Shown here: positions 25,160 through 32,329 of the stretch, piece by piece
How the letters are laid out: each line of letters begins with the position of its first letter
Position numbering within the stretch: the stretch's first letter is position 1
Assembly: GCA_035906255.1 (NCBI GenBank)
Contig: JAMIFM010000037.1
Coordinates: 248,001 to 312,000, forward strand
Length of the DNA: 64,000 nt
Source of the DNA: SB11 sp035906255
GTDB lineage: Bacteria; Bacteroidota; Bacteroidia; UBA8524
Direction of reading: 5' to 3'
Notes under the pieces: generated by a model
Database searches by the model: none
Seen by the model: only the letters and a program-made list of their open reading frames with translations
What the model was told of the DNA's origin: nothing
Position numbers and translations under genes: made by a program

Positions 25160-26131
25160 TTATGCGTTGGTGTACTGTACAATCTCGTTAGGGAAAGCCA
25201 CCTGTACACCTGCTTTCCAGCGGGCTTTCATACGTACCTCGTCGTTGTCTTTGCTGTACCAGATATTAAAGTTTTCGTAGTCGTTCAATAAATCGGTACC
25301 TACAAAAAAGTTGCTTGTGCGGCCTGCAAAAATGCGGTTGGTATCGTTTAGGCCGTGCACTGCCACTACGCGAATGTTGGTGCCGGGCAGCCTCAACTCA
25401 CCTGCAATGTGGTTATCGGGGCTAGCGGCATCGTAAAAGAAATTGTTTTCGTCTTGCAAGCCCAAAATCAATTTACGGAAAGTGTCCCATCCCTCTAAAA
25501 TCACTACATCGTCTTTATCCAAAAGGCTTGCGGGCAGTGCGGTAAGTATGTTGTTGTGTATGGCTACTGCATTGGCCACTGTAATAGATGTTTGTGCTCC
25601 TGTGTTGCCTGCAATGGCAGTGCCTGCGGTATCAATAATTTTTACAAAACCATCAAATTTATTAAGGTTTGGGTTACCGCTGGCGGTATCACCGCGCCAA
25701 TAGGCTTTTTCCATTTCCTGTGAAATAACGGCGGTCATAAAATCGGCAAGTGCTTCTTCGGGCACAAGAGTTTCGTAGTAGCTGCCCGCGTTTAGCAAAA
25801 ATTGTGTCCACTTGCTTTCCAATTCATCAGGACACCATTTTTTGTTAACTTTTATTTTACCCACAGTGATGGTACGCTGGGTGAAAGTAGTATCTCCGCT
25901 GGCGGTGAAACCGCAACTTGTGCCGCTTTGAAAATACACTTGGTCGTCCATGATGTTGATTACCTCGGCAGACTTGATGCCTGTTTGCACGGGGAACAAC
26001 TCGGCGGTGCGGCTGCCCAGCAGTGATTTGGTAACTAATGGTAGTACGTTTTGCTCAGTATAGTTATCTAATGAGCTGATGCTGTATGCAAATGAATGCT
26101 TTAGCAATCGGGGGATTGTATTATGTTTCAT
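25160..26131 (-). CDS. Phage-like major capsid protein (HK97 fold, putative)
   Basis: A 323-residue protein matching the size and pattern of small HK97-fold shell proteins. A helical N-terminal arm (SLDNYTEQNVLPLVTKSLL) is followed by a P-domain helix with EEALADFMTAVISQEMEKAYWRGD (about residues 122-145), the VAIHNNILTALPASLLDKDDVVILEG segment, a loop with LPGTNIRVVAVHGL, and the C-terminal RMKARWKAGVQVAFPNEIV strand that is characteristic of capsid A-domains. It sits between scaffold-like and tail-tube-like genes. All signs fit a functional shell protein. Confidence 0.78.
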   Translation of the reverse strand: MKHNTIPRLLKHSFAYSISSLDNYTEQNVLPLVTKSLLGSRTAELFPVQTGIKSAEVINIMDDQVYFQSGTSCGFTASGDTTFTQRTITVGKIKVNKKWCPDELESKWTQFLLNAGSYYETLVPEEALADFMTAVISQEMEKAYWRGDTASGNPNLNKFDGFVKIIDTAGTAIAGNTGAQTSITVANAVAIHNNILTALPASLLDKDDVVILEGWDTFRKLILGLQDENNFFYDAASPDNHIAGELRLPGTNIRVVAVHGLNDTNRIFAGRTSNFFVGTDLLNDYENFNIWYSKDNDEVRMKARWKAGVQVAFPNEIVQYTNA

Positions 26132-26164
26132 TGTTGTTTGTATCGTGTTTGGTGATAGTTTTGT

Positions 26165-26192
26165 CTGTCCACAGTCGACTGTCCACAGTTGA
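26165..26192. repeat. Tandem 14-mer, two copies
   Basis: CTGTCCACAGTCGA (26165-26178) and CTGTCCACAGTTGA (26179-26192) are adjacent, differing at one base. They lie in the 124-base gap before the major capsid gene, where tight phage spacing is otherwise usual. The gap may hold extra expression signals for the capsid gene, or be simple spacer sequence. Confidence 0.6.
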
Positions 26193-26255
26193 CTGTTTGG
26201 TATTTGTTTTTCAGCAATGCTGTTGTGCGTTCTGTTTTTTGGCTTGACTGTTTTG

Positions 26256-26843
26256 TTAGCTTTTCAGCAGTGCAGCGATGCGTTCGGCTTTAGTGGGGCC
26301 GTTTGAGTTGCGGGCAAACTGGCGGTTGCGCATGGGTTCATCGGGGGTGTTTTCTACCAGTATTTCCAATACGCGGCTAATTTTACCAAGGTTTTGACGC
26401 AAGGCTTTATTATCTGCCTGCATAGTACTGAATTGCTTTTTTATAGCTGCCAACTCCACCGCGTTTTCTTCGTGTTGTTTGTACATCAGTTCTATTTTTT
26501 CTTTAAGGTCTGATGCTTGTTTCACCGCGCCTGATGCGGGTTTTTGAGCCGATTTTGTATCGGCGGCAGGAGCAATGGTTTCTATCGCGCCTTTTTTGGT
26601 AGTAAAGCGGGTGCCGTCTTCCAATTCGTACTTGCCATCAGCAATGGGCATTTCGCCTTCGGGGGTAAGAATCATTACCAATGTGCCTACAGCCAGTTTG
26701 CCTTCGTACATAATTTCTGTCCCGTCTGCAAGCAATGCCTCGGTCATTTCGCCCGCAGACTGTTCTCCAAAGGCCAGTTTTTTGATTTTATCCCATGCAT
26801 CGGTGCCGATGGCTTTCAGGATTTTTTCTTTAGTCATTTTCAT
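26256..26843 (-). CDS. Phage-like capsid scaffold/assembly protein
   Basis: A 195-residue protein located directly before the capsid gene. The N-terminal half holds a small beta domain (EIMYEGKLAVGTLVMILTPEGEMPIADGKYELEDG), then a Lys/Ala-rich linker and a coiled coil (SDLKEKIELMYKQHEENAVELAAIKKQFSTM) with a basic end (RNRQFARNSNG). Coiled-coil proteins in this slot are usually procapsid scaffolds. Its ATG (26843) overlaps the upstream stop by 14 bases, the same overlap length seen between 3794 and 3807 in the tail block. The scaffold role is inferred from layout and helix content. Confidence 0.6.
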   Translation of the reverse strand: MKMTKEKILKAIGTDAWDKIKKLAFGEQSAGEMTEALLADGTEIMYEGKLAVGTLVMILTPEGEMPIADGKYELEDGTRFTTKKGAIETIAPAADTKSAQKPASGAVKQASDLKEKIELMYKQHEENAVELAAIKKQFSTMQADNKALRQNLGKISRVLEILVENTPDEPMRNRQFARNSNGPTKAERIAALLKS

Positions 26844-27426
26844 TTTTGATAATCTCAATTAATTGTTGGATAATAATTTCCGATGCGTCGGTTACGTGCA
26901 TTTGGCCAAACATACCTTCCACGCTAAACCCTTGAAGTTTTCCTGTTTTTATGTAGTTATCCCACACTTGCGGGTTATCTACTTTAAAACAGCCAAACCA
27001 ACTGCCGTCGGGCAATTCGGGGTAATAGGCAGGGGCATTTACGCCGTTTTGTTTGTCAATCAAATAGCTTTGCACCATGTACACCCCGCCCACTTTTTGT
27101 TGCGGGTTGTGCATTACATTTACGTTGGCGGTGTTGCGGTTGCGGAAGTATTTATAACAAACACTTTTAATGGTCGGCTCATCAAAAACCACATAGTATT
27201 CGCGGTCGCCCTCTTTGCGGTAAATGGGCAGGTTGGCCACCATCAGTGCCCCGCAGATAATGCGTTGTTCAGCGTGTTGCACCTTAAACTGCATGGTTTT
27301 TTGGCGGTTAAACGCCACCCAGTTAAACTCAGTGGCGGGCACATCAACCAATGCCACGTAATCAACCCCTGATACAGGGTCTTCATCGGTAATTTTTAAT
27401 TTGTAAACAGGGAGTTGTTTTTGCAT
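26830..27426 (-). CDS. Phage-like prohead protease / XkdF-like protein
   Basis: A 198-residue protein first in the capsid block. GVDYVALVDVPATEFNWVAF near residues 18-40 and the C-terminal GKLQGFSVEGMFGQM are hallmarks of the XkdF/prohead-protease group of phage proteins. His residues in MHNPQQKVGG and HAEQRIICGAL could serve in catalysis. Such proteases cut the scaffold and capsid arms during head maturation. I place the start at ATG 27426, because the frame before it (to 27513) lacks family features and crosses the shared leader motif. The protease function itself is not proven by the sequence. Confidence 0.65.
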   Translation of the reverse strand: MQKQLPVYKLKITDEDPVSGVDYVALVDVPATEFNWVAFNRQKTMQFKVQHAEQRIICGALMVANLPIYRKEGDREYYVVFDEPTIKSVCYKYFRNRNTANVNVMHNPQQKVGGVYMVQSYLIDKQNGVNAPAYYPELPDGSWFGCFKVDNPQVWDNYIKTGKLQGFSVEGMFGQMHVTDASEIIIQQLIEIIKNEND

Positions 27427-27429
27427 TTG

Positions 27430-27457
27430 CCCTGTAATTGGGCAGGGTGAAAAGTGT
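27430..27457 (-). promoter_or_regulatory. Shared leader motif, capsid block
   Basis: On the minus strand: ACACTTTT, then CC at +2, a T, and CCAATTA, then CAGGG, ending just before the ATG at 27426. Aligned to 48805-48831 upstream of the terminase block, 22 of 28 columns agree, and the CTTTT to CCAATTA spacing is identical (13 bases). It lacks the usual TAnnTTTG box, so it could be the promoter of a special sigma factor or a repressor site. Confidence 0.5.
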
Positions 27458-27493
27458 GCAATGTTTGAGCAAAAATTTAATGGATTTACTCGC

Positions 27494-27505
27494 CGTGTAT
27501 ACACG
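27494..27505. repeat. Palindrome CGTGTATACACG
   Basis: A perfect 12-bp palindrome about 70 bases upstream of the capsid-block start. It may be an operator or chance. Confidence 0.35.
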
Positions 27506-27540
27506 CCGACCATATATAGCGGGACGCTACTCTTGTTATT

Positions 27541-27562
27541 CCCGAAGCGTGGACGCTTTGGG
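27541..27562. repeat. Hairpin in a dispersed repeat-like spacer
   Basis: CCCGAAGCGT and ACGCTTTGGG pair with one mismatch around GG. The flanking GCGGGACGCTACT is similar, in reverse complement, to GTAGCGTCCCACC at 46565-46577, so both may be copies of one extragenic repeat family. Confidence 0.45.
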
Positions 27563-27620
27563 GAACAGGGTAATCAATACCTTTTGTTTTTCTATAATAG
27601 AGAATTAGTCGCTCATGTTC

Positions 27621-27642
27621 ATACCGAATAATTATTCGGTAT
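27621..27642. promoter_or_regulatory. HxlR operator (22-bp perfect palindrome)
   Basis: ATACCGAATAA and its exact reverse complement abut. A -7 box TAATTTTG follows at 27674-27681, six bases before the regulator's ATG. A second, imperfect copy of the palindrome (ACCGAAT-AAAG-ATTCGGT) lies at 28751-28768 upstream of the neighbouring membrane gene. Confidence 0.7.
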
Positions 27643-27686
27643 CTCAGGCCTGATATTTGTTTTTAGGAACCTGTAATTTTGTAAGT

Positions 27687-28040
27687 ATGTACGAGCGAAA
27701 AATTAAAGAAGACCTCGATTGCGGTATTGTTGTGGCCATGCGGGTGTTTGGTGCTAAATGGAAACCCTGTATTATTGATGCAATAGCGAAGGGTTTCACA
27801 AGGCCGAGCGAAATACACCGCTATATATCCGAAGCTACACCCCGCGTACTGGATATGCAACTGAGCGAATTGTTAGGACTTGGTGTAGTTGTAAAGGAAA
27901 CTACCGACAGTTTCCCGCTGTGCAGTGATTACCGCCTTACTGAGTTGGGCAGGAGTTTTTTGCCTATAGTGCAGCAGTTGGACGATTGGGGCAATACCTA
28001 TAAGCATGAATTAAAAGATAAGTTGGCCGAGGCTGTTTAA
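27687..28040 (+). CDS. HxlR-family transcriptional regulator
   Basis: A 117-residue winged-helix protein. CGIVVAMRVFGAKWKPCIIDAIAKG is the typical HxlR opening, with a Cys at the start of the first helix and another after KWK, and RVLDMQLSELLGLGVVV is the recognition-helix and wing region. Some family members sense reactive electrophiles or oxidants through such cysteines. The start at 27687 gives MYERKIKEDLDCG; the frame before it runs through the promoter. The ACCGAAT palindromes upstream of this gene and of 28687 suggest it controls itself and the membrane protein next door. Confidence 0.85.
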   Translation: MYERKIKEDLDCGIVVAMRVFGAKWKPCIIDAIAKGFTRPSEIHRYISEATPRVLDMQLSELLGLGVVVKETTDSFPLCSDYRLTELGRSFLPIVQQLDDWGNTYKHELKDKLAEAV

Positions 28041-28060
28041 CCTGCGGCCAACCAATACTA

Positions 28061-28687
28061 TCATACCTTTGCCTTGCGGCTTAGTATTATCTCGTACACA
28101 TACAGGGGCACTGCCCACCCCATCCAAAACAATGAGGGCGATACATCTTCAAAACTTCCCAAACTTTGCACAAAAGGGGTTTTTAATGATAACCCTGATA
28201 TAATAAAGGCAAGGGTAACTAAATAACTTCTTGTCATCCATTGGCGGTGTTGTGTAAACTTCTTTTTAATGGCTGTATAGTAGGCAATAGCTGTGGAGCT
28301 AATCCATACCATAGCCCACACCTGAACCGAAAAAGCATACGCCCAATTTACCGTGTAAGCTGTTGTGAAGGCCAATATCACAGCGCATACGCTGCTTATT
28401 AAAATAGCCAACAGGTACAGGATGCCTATAATGCGGTGAATTTTGTAACTAAAATTTCTGAGTTTCGGCCAAAACTGCACAAGTCCTAATAGTAATGCAC
28501 CACCACCGGCGGTGATGTGGGAGATTAATACCCAGCGCAGGCTAAAATATTTGCCCAATGCCTCGGGTGTGAGGGTAAGAAAGTGGTCGGCGCCGTGCAT
28601 AAAGAGCCATGTGAGAAAAGCTACGGTTGCCCAAAGCAAAAAGGGTACAACGTCGGTTCTATCCAATAATAAAGTCTTGTTTTTCAT
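28061..28687 (-). CDS. DUF2306-like multi-pass membrane protein
   Basis: A 208-residue membrane protein with about six hydrophobic helices (PFLLWATVAFLTWLFMHG, WVLISHITAGGGALLLGLVQF, IIGILYLLAILISSVCAVIL and others) and conserved His residues at helix ends (HITAGGG, KIHRIIG, HRQWMTRSY), as in the DUF2306 family. Its function is unknown. It converges with the HxlR gene (20 bases between stops), and an ACCGAAT palindrome 64 bases upstream of its ATG makes it the probable target of that regulator. The start at 28687 is chosen because the longer frame crosses the operator. Confidence 0.72.
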   Translation of the reverse strand: MKNKTLLLDRTDVVPFLLWATVAFLTWLFMHGADHFLTLTPEALGKYFSLRWVLISHITAGGGALLLGLVQFWPKLRNFSYKIHRIIGILYLLAILISSVCAVILAFTTAYTVNWAYAFSVQVWAMVWISSTAIAYYTAIKKKFTQHRQWMTRSYLVTLAFIISGLSLKTPFVQSLGSFEDVSPSLFWMGWAVPLYVYEIILSRKAKV

Positions 28688-28750
28688 TCTGTGAGGTGCT
28701 TGTAAGATTTTCAGGAGCAAAGTTCTTGTAAGTACGCGGGCGGGTAAATA

Positions 28751-28768
28751 ACCGAATAAAGATTCGGT
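28751..28768. promoter_or_regulatory. Second HxlR-type operator
   Basis: ACCGAAT (28751-28757) and ATTCGGT (28762-28768) flank AAAG. The arms are the same as in the palindrome at 27621-27642. Confidence 0.6.
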
Positions 28769-28990
28769 ACGGCACAAGCTGTTTGTAGAAATAAAAGTGT
28801 TTCTATTTTGGTGGGTGTAGCACTTGGCGTTTGTGACAAAAATATGTTGTTGATTGTTGCTCAAACAATTAAAAATCAAACAGTAATAAGCTTTTTTAGC
28901 AGCTTTAAATTTTTCTTTCTGATAATCAAGCGATAGCAGTTTTTTGTTAAAACATATTCAAAAACATTTCTATTAGTAAATAAAAATATA

Positions 28991-28998
28991 TACTTTTG
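28991..28998 (+). promoter_or_regulatory. -7 box before block C
   Basis: TACTTTTG matches TAnnTTTG. Transcription would begin near 29005, after the ATG at 29001, so the next in-frame ATG at 29043 is the likely start of the gene. Confidence 0.5.
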
Positions 28999-29042
28999 CT
29001 ATGTCGATTGAAACAAAATTATTAACGAACAAGGCTTTAACG

Positions 29043-29234
29043 ATGCAATTTAAGGTGATTAACGACGAACTGTATGAGATGATGTGGGAACTGCACCCCA
29101 CGCAAGACGCCCTCGGGGCGATTAAAGAAAAACTGGGCCGTTTGGTTGACAAGGCTTGGGAAGAATATTCTGAGAATCTGCAACCGCAAGTACAAAGTTG
29201 CCCTAAACCCTATCAATATGAAGCAGCTATTTAA
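29043..29234 (+). CDS. Small protein of unknown function
   Basis: A 63-residue acidic helical protein (MQFKVINDELYEMMWELHPTQ; then GAIKEKLGRLVDKAWEEY). No family was recognised. It is first in a plus-strand series leading to a sigma-like regulator and a glycosyltransferase. The start was chosen from the position of the -7 box; an ATG at 29001 is the alternative. Confidence 0.5.
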   Translation: MQFKVINDELYEMMWELHPTQDALGAIKEKLGRLVDKAWEEYSENLQPQVQSCPKPYQYEAAI

Positions 29235-29337
29235 ACCACGCGGCACTTGGCAGGTGAGCGATGTTGAGGTGGCAGTGCCGGTGTTTACTACTGCCGTAAT
29301 AGTAGTAAACGTTTGCCGAGCACTCTTTTATCAATGA
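29218..29337 (+). CDS. Possible small protein overlapping the previous gene
   Basis: An ATG at 29218 opens a 39-codon frame, MKQLFKPRGTWQVSDVEVAV followed by PVFTTAVIVVNV, overlapping the previous stop by 17 bases. The hydrophobic second half could insert in a membrane. Support is only the coupling and composition. Confidence 0.2.
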   Translation: MKQLFKPRGTWQVSDVEVAVPVFTTAVIVVNVCRALFYQ

Positions 29338-29444
29338 AATTGTTTATTTAAAAGTACACTCCCTTCCGTTTGGATTTCTACAAGTAAGCCCCGCAGCGGG
29401 CTCACGTCTTATTGCTAACCACTATTTAAATCAACACACAAAAA

Positions 29445-29756
29445 ATGAACGTATTAATTAAAAAATTAACGAATGGGCCTGTGCGTCATGGAAAGAACTT
29501 TTGTATTGCACGCATTGAGGGTAATCAACTGGCTGAAATTGAAGGCCGGTGGACAAAGGGAGTATTTACGGTGAGTTTGCTACACCAGCCCAGTTACATT
29601 GAAACGTATGACAGGTATGGTTTGGCGGGTGCTGATACTGAGTGGCGTATGGCACTTACGTTATTATATAACCAAGTAGCAGGCTTAACGGCGGATAGTT
29701 TGCCATTGCCTAAAGACATTTTATCAATGCCTGCATCAAATGCAGACAAGGGTTGA
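29445..29756 (+). CDS. Hypothetical protein, phage-block associated
   Basis: A 103-residue protein, beta-rich at the N terminus (FCIARIEGNQLAEIEGRW, FTVSLLHQPSYIETYDR) with a helix near the end (EWRMALTLLYNQVAGL). Not recognised. It lies about 210 bases after the small gene at 29043 and 227 bases before the sigma-like gene. That later gap contains a small hairpin (AGCGG/CCGCT, 29911-29926) and no other gene. Confidence 0.5.
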   Translation: MNVLIKKLTNGPVRHGKNFCIARIEGNQLAEIEGRWTKGVFTVSLLHQPSYIETYDRYGLAGADTEWRMALTLLYNQVAGLTADSLPLPKDILSMPASNADKG

Positions 29757-29983
29757 AGAGCAGCCCTATTAATTGCAAATAAACGGAGGATATAACCTCT
29801 GACTAAAAAATACATTGGAAAAGAATTTTTCGGAACGGAAGGGTGCCGCCCTATCATAAAAGGCTCTTCAAAAAAATAACAGGATACCCATAACTGTAAA
29901 CCTACAAAACAGCGGTGTTTGCCGCTGCACAGGTAAAGGTATGCGCAATAAGGAAGAACGAAGCAAAATAAGAACAAAAGGTT

Positions 29984-30499
29984 ATGGAATTAAATAAAAT
30001 AATAGAGGAAATATATAACGATCCCCAATTGAAGTTGCTTAGCGGAACGGTTGGAAAACAAGAAAACGAAGATTTATTGCACGAGGTAATATGCCAGCTA
30101 TACGATAAGCCTGAAAAGGTGCTTGAAATACACGCAAAGGGTTATTTGAAATTGTATGTAGCTCGCATGATTATCTGGCAAAAGAACGATAAGTACAGCC
30201 TGTTTAATAAAAAATATACACAGCCCTTTTCGCCTTGGGATGATGAAACGTTTGATATGGCTGAGGAGATAATTGACCACGAGGATATTAACCGCCGTGA
30301 GGTGCGCGCCTTGAAAAAAATTGCTGCCGACAGTCGTAAAGAACCGCCCCATTTTTACCCTGCACGTTTGTGTGTAGAGGTTTCGGAGTGTAAATCGTTC
30401 AGAGAAGCCAGTCGTAGAACGGGCATACCGCTAAAGTCGGTTATATATACGTTTAGAAAATACGTGAAGGAGGTGCGTGCGTATGCCGACCAAGAGTAA
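29984..30499 (+). CDS. Sigma-70-like phage-type transcription regulator
   Basis: A 171-residue protein with weak sigma-like organisation. An N-terminal helical region (QENEDLLHEVICQLYDKPEKV, GYLKLYVARMIIWQKND) recalls sigma region 2. The C-terminal FREASRRTGIPLKSVIYTFRKYVKEV is a region-4-like helix-turn-helix. Bacteroidota phages often carry such small sigma-like proteins to turn on late genes. It overlaps the downstream glycosyltransferase by 17 bases. It could be the factor that recognises the ACACTTTT/CCAATTA leader shared by the phage blocks, but that link is a hypothesis. Confidence 0.55.
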   Translation: MELNKIIEEIYNDPQLKLLSGTVGKQENEDLLHEVICQLYDKPEKVLEIHAKGYLKLYVARMIIWQKNDKYSLFNKKYTQPFSPWDDETFDMAEEIIDHEDINRREVRALKKIAADSRKEPPHFYPARLCVEVSECKSFREASRRTGIPLKSVIYTFRKYVKEVRAYADQE

Positions 30500-31559
30500 G
30501 GTGTTACTGGTGGTAAATTACCGAAGTAAGGGTGACCCTTTTAATGTGGGCGGGGTAGAATACCACCGCCTGCTGATACCCTTCATTCATCTTGGCAAGA
30601 GCAGCCCTATCGAATTGCACCAGATTAATGAAATAGACCCTATTAATACCCGCCTTGAAAATTTTGATGTGGTGGTGTTTAGCCGGGTGCTAAGCAATTT
30701 CGGGCGGGATGAAATAGTGCTGGATGCGCTTAAAAGGGCAGGTATTCCGTTTGTGGTGGATGTGGACGATTATTGGCGGTTGCCAAGCACCCATTTGTTG
30801 TATGAACAATGGAGGCAACATAGGATGGCGCATCGAATAGAATTAGCCCTTAAAAATGCTACGGCAGTAATAACTACTACACCCCATTTGGCTGCACAGG
30901 TGCGCAAGCTGAACAAAAATGTGGTGGTTGCCCCTAATGCCATTGACCCTGAGCAGCCGCAGTTTGCACCGCAGCCTTTGTATAGCGATGTAGTACGTGT
31001 GGGTTGGGTGGGCGGTTTGTGCCATACCGACGATATTCCGTTGTTGCAGCGCGGGTTTGAAAAACTGTATGAGGATGCCTCTTTGCAGAAGCATTTTTCG
31101 GTGAGTTTGTGCGGGTACAGTCCCCAAAATTTTGATGTGTGGGGGTATTATGAGAAAATTTTTACGGCGGGCAGGGCAAGACCAAATTACCAACGGGTGC
31201 AAGGGCTTGATATACGGCATTACGCAACGATGTATAATAAGCTGGATGTGTGCCTTGTGCCGCTTGCCAATACTGATTTTAACCGTTGCAAAAGCCCGTT
31301 GAAATTATTGGAGGCAGGTTGGTTTAAAAAGCCTTGTGTGGTTTCAAAAATGTATCCTTATACGTTGCTGGGAGAGCATTATAAGAATTTGTTGTTTGTT
31401 GAAAATGATAAAACCGATTGGTATAAATACATTAAAAAATTGGTGCAAACACCAACTTTACGACAAGAATTGGGCGAAGCCTTGCACGAAACAGTGCGCG
31501 AGAATTATGTGATGGATAGGGTGAACGGTGCGCGTGCAGATGTGTTAAATAATATTTAA
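30483..31559 (+). CDS. GT4-like glycosyltransferase
   Basis: A 358-residue GT-B fold protein. The N-terminal Rossmann half begins KVLLVVNYRSKGDPF and contains VVDVDDYWRLPS. The C-terminal donor-binding half shows VGWVGGLCHTDD and KSPLKLLEAGWFKKPCVVS, the E-containing motif of GT4 enzymes. A strong ribosome-binding sequence AAGGAGG (30467-30473) sits 9 bases before ATG 30483 and decides this start over the GTG at 30477. It ends at a clear terminator. It is probably co-expressed with the sigma-like gene; the acceptor (surface sugar or virion protein) is unknown. Confidence 0.75.
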   Translation: MPTKSKVLLVVNYRSKGDPFNVGGVEYHRLLIPFIHLGKSSPIELHQINEIDPINTRLENFDVVVFSRVLSNFGRDEIVLDALKRAGIPFVVDVDDYWRLPSTHLLYEQWRQHRMAHRIELALKNATAVITTTPHLAAQVRKLNKNVVVAPNAIDPEQPQFAPQPLYSDVVRVGWVGGLCHTDDIPLLQRGFEKLYEDASLQKHFSVSLCGYSPQNFDVWGYYEKIFTAGRARPNYQRVQGLDIRHYATMYNKLDVCLVPLANTDFNRCKSPLKLLEAGWFKKPCVVSKMYPYTLLGEHYKNLLFVENDKTDWYKYIKKLVQTPTLRQELGEALHETVRENYVMDRVNGARADVLNNI

Positions 31560-31571
31560 AGGTGAGCACGA

Positions 31572-31636
31572 AGCCCACCACTACTGGGCTATAAGGCGAA
31601 GCGGGTTTTAAACCCTGTTTCGCTTTATTATTTTTT
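31572..31636 (+). terminator. Terminator of block C
   Basis: Two hairpins: AGCCCA/TGGGCT (31572-31590), then a longer stem from GCGAA (31596) to TTCGC (31623) with a GGGTTT/AAACCC inner pairing, followed by TTTATTATTTTTT. Confidence 0.8.
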
Positions 31637-31675
31637 GCAGCATTTTTATCCTGCACCATACATTATCATAATTAG

Positions 31676-31704
31676 TTTGCAACCCATAACATTCCCTAAC
31701 TTTG
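31676..31704 (+). promoter_or_regulatory. Promoter of the ECF sigma/beta-barrel operon
   Basis: TTTG (31676-31679), 17 bases, then TAACTTTG (31697-31704) fits the Bacteroidota housekeeping promoter. It leaves a leader of about 70 bases before the gene at 31781. Confidence 0.65.
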
Positions 31705-31780
31705 TTAATAGCCGGCCGATTTTTTAATTGATTTTCCAACCTTCGAGCTAAGGCAAAGACTAAATAGTGTTTAAACCTGC

Positions 31781-32329
31781 GTGTGGAATGACTATGATAT
31801 AGTTAAGGGCTGTGCTGATAACGACCCTAAGGTGCAACAGGCACTATACCAGCGGCTTGCTCCTAAAATGCTGGCGGTGTGCTACCGTTATTGCAACGAT
31901 AGGGACGATGCCAAAGATATAATGCACGAGGCGTTTGTGAAGGTGTTTACCAATATAGGGAAGTTTAAGTTTAACAGTACGCTGGAAACATGGATAACAC
32001 GGATTATGATAAACACTTCGATTGATTTTTTTAAGAAGAAAACGAAGGTTTCGCAGTTGTTTGATACAATAAAAGATGTGGAAGACTATGATGTGGAGCA
32101 TGAGATTGAGGACCCCGGCCCTGATGTGAGTGAGGAAGTTTTGCTGCAACTGGTGGATGAATTGCCCAAGGGGAGTAAGCTGGTATTTAATTTATATGCT
32201 ATTGAAGGGTACGGGCATAAAGACATAGCCCAAATGCTGGGAATATCAGAGGGGACATCAAAATCGCAGTTATCGCGGGCAAGAGATTTGCTGAAAAAGG
32301 CATTAAAAGACAAAAGACTAATTGACTAA
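31781..32329 (+). CDS. ECF-type RNA polymerase sigma factor
   Basis: A 182-residue sigma-70 family protein. Region 2 is complete (QQALYQRLAPKMLAVCYRYC, DRDDAKDIMHEAFVKVFTN, ETWITRIMINTSIDFFKKK). Region 4 reads LPKGSKLVFNLYAIEGYGHKDIAQMLGISEGTSKSQL, a standard ECF helix-turn-helix. The apparent start is GTG, reading WNDYDIVKGCADNDPKV, normal for the family. The next gene overlaps its stop by 8 bases and encodes a membrane-anchored beta-barrel protein that is the likely partner or anti-sigma. Confidence 0.88.
   Translation: MWNDYDIVKGCADNDPKVQQALYQRLAPKMLAVCYRYCNDRDDAKDIMHEAFVKVFTNIGKFKFNSTLETWITRIMINTSIDFFKKKTKVSQLFDTIKDVEDYDVEHEIEDPGPDVSEEVLLQLVDELPKGSKLVFNLYAIEGYGHKDIAQMLGISEGTSKSQLSRARDLLKKALKDKRLID

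Noticed and set aside
29146..29337. 63-codon frame overlapping the small gene of block C
   Set aside because: Its first part is a frame shadow; only the short tail from 29218 is kept, as a low-confidence entry.
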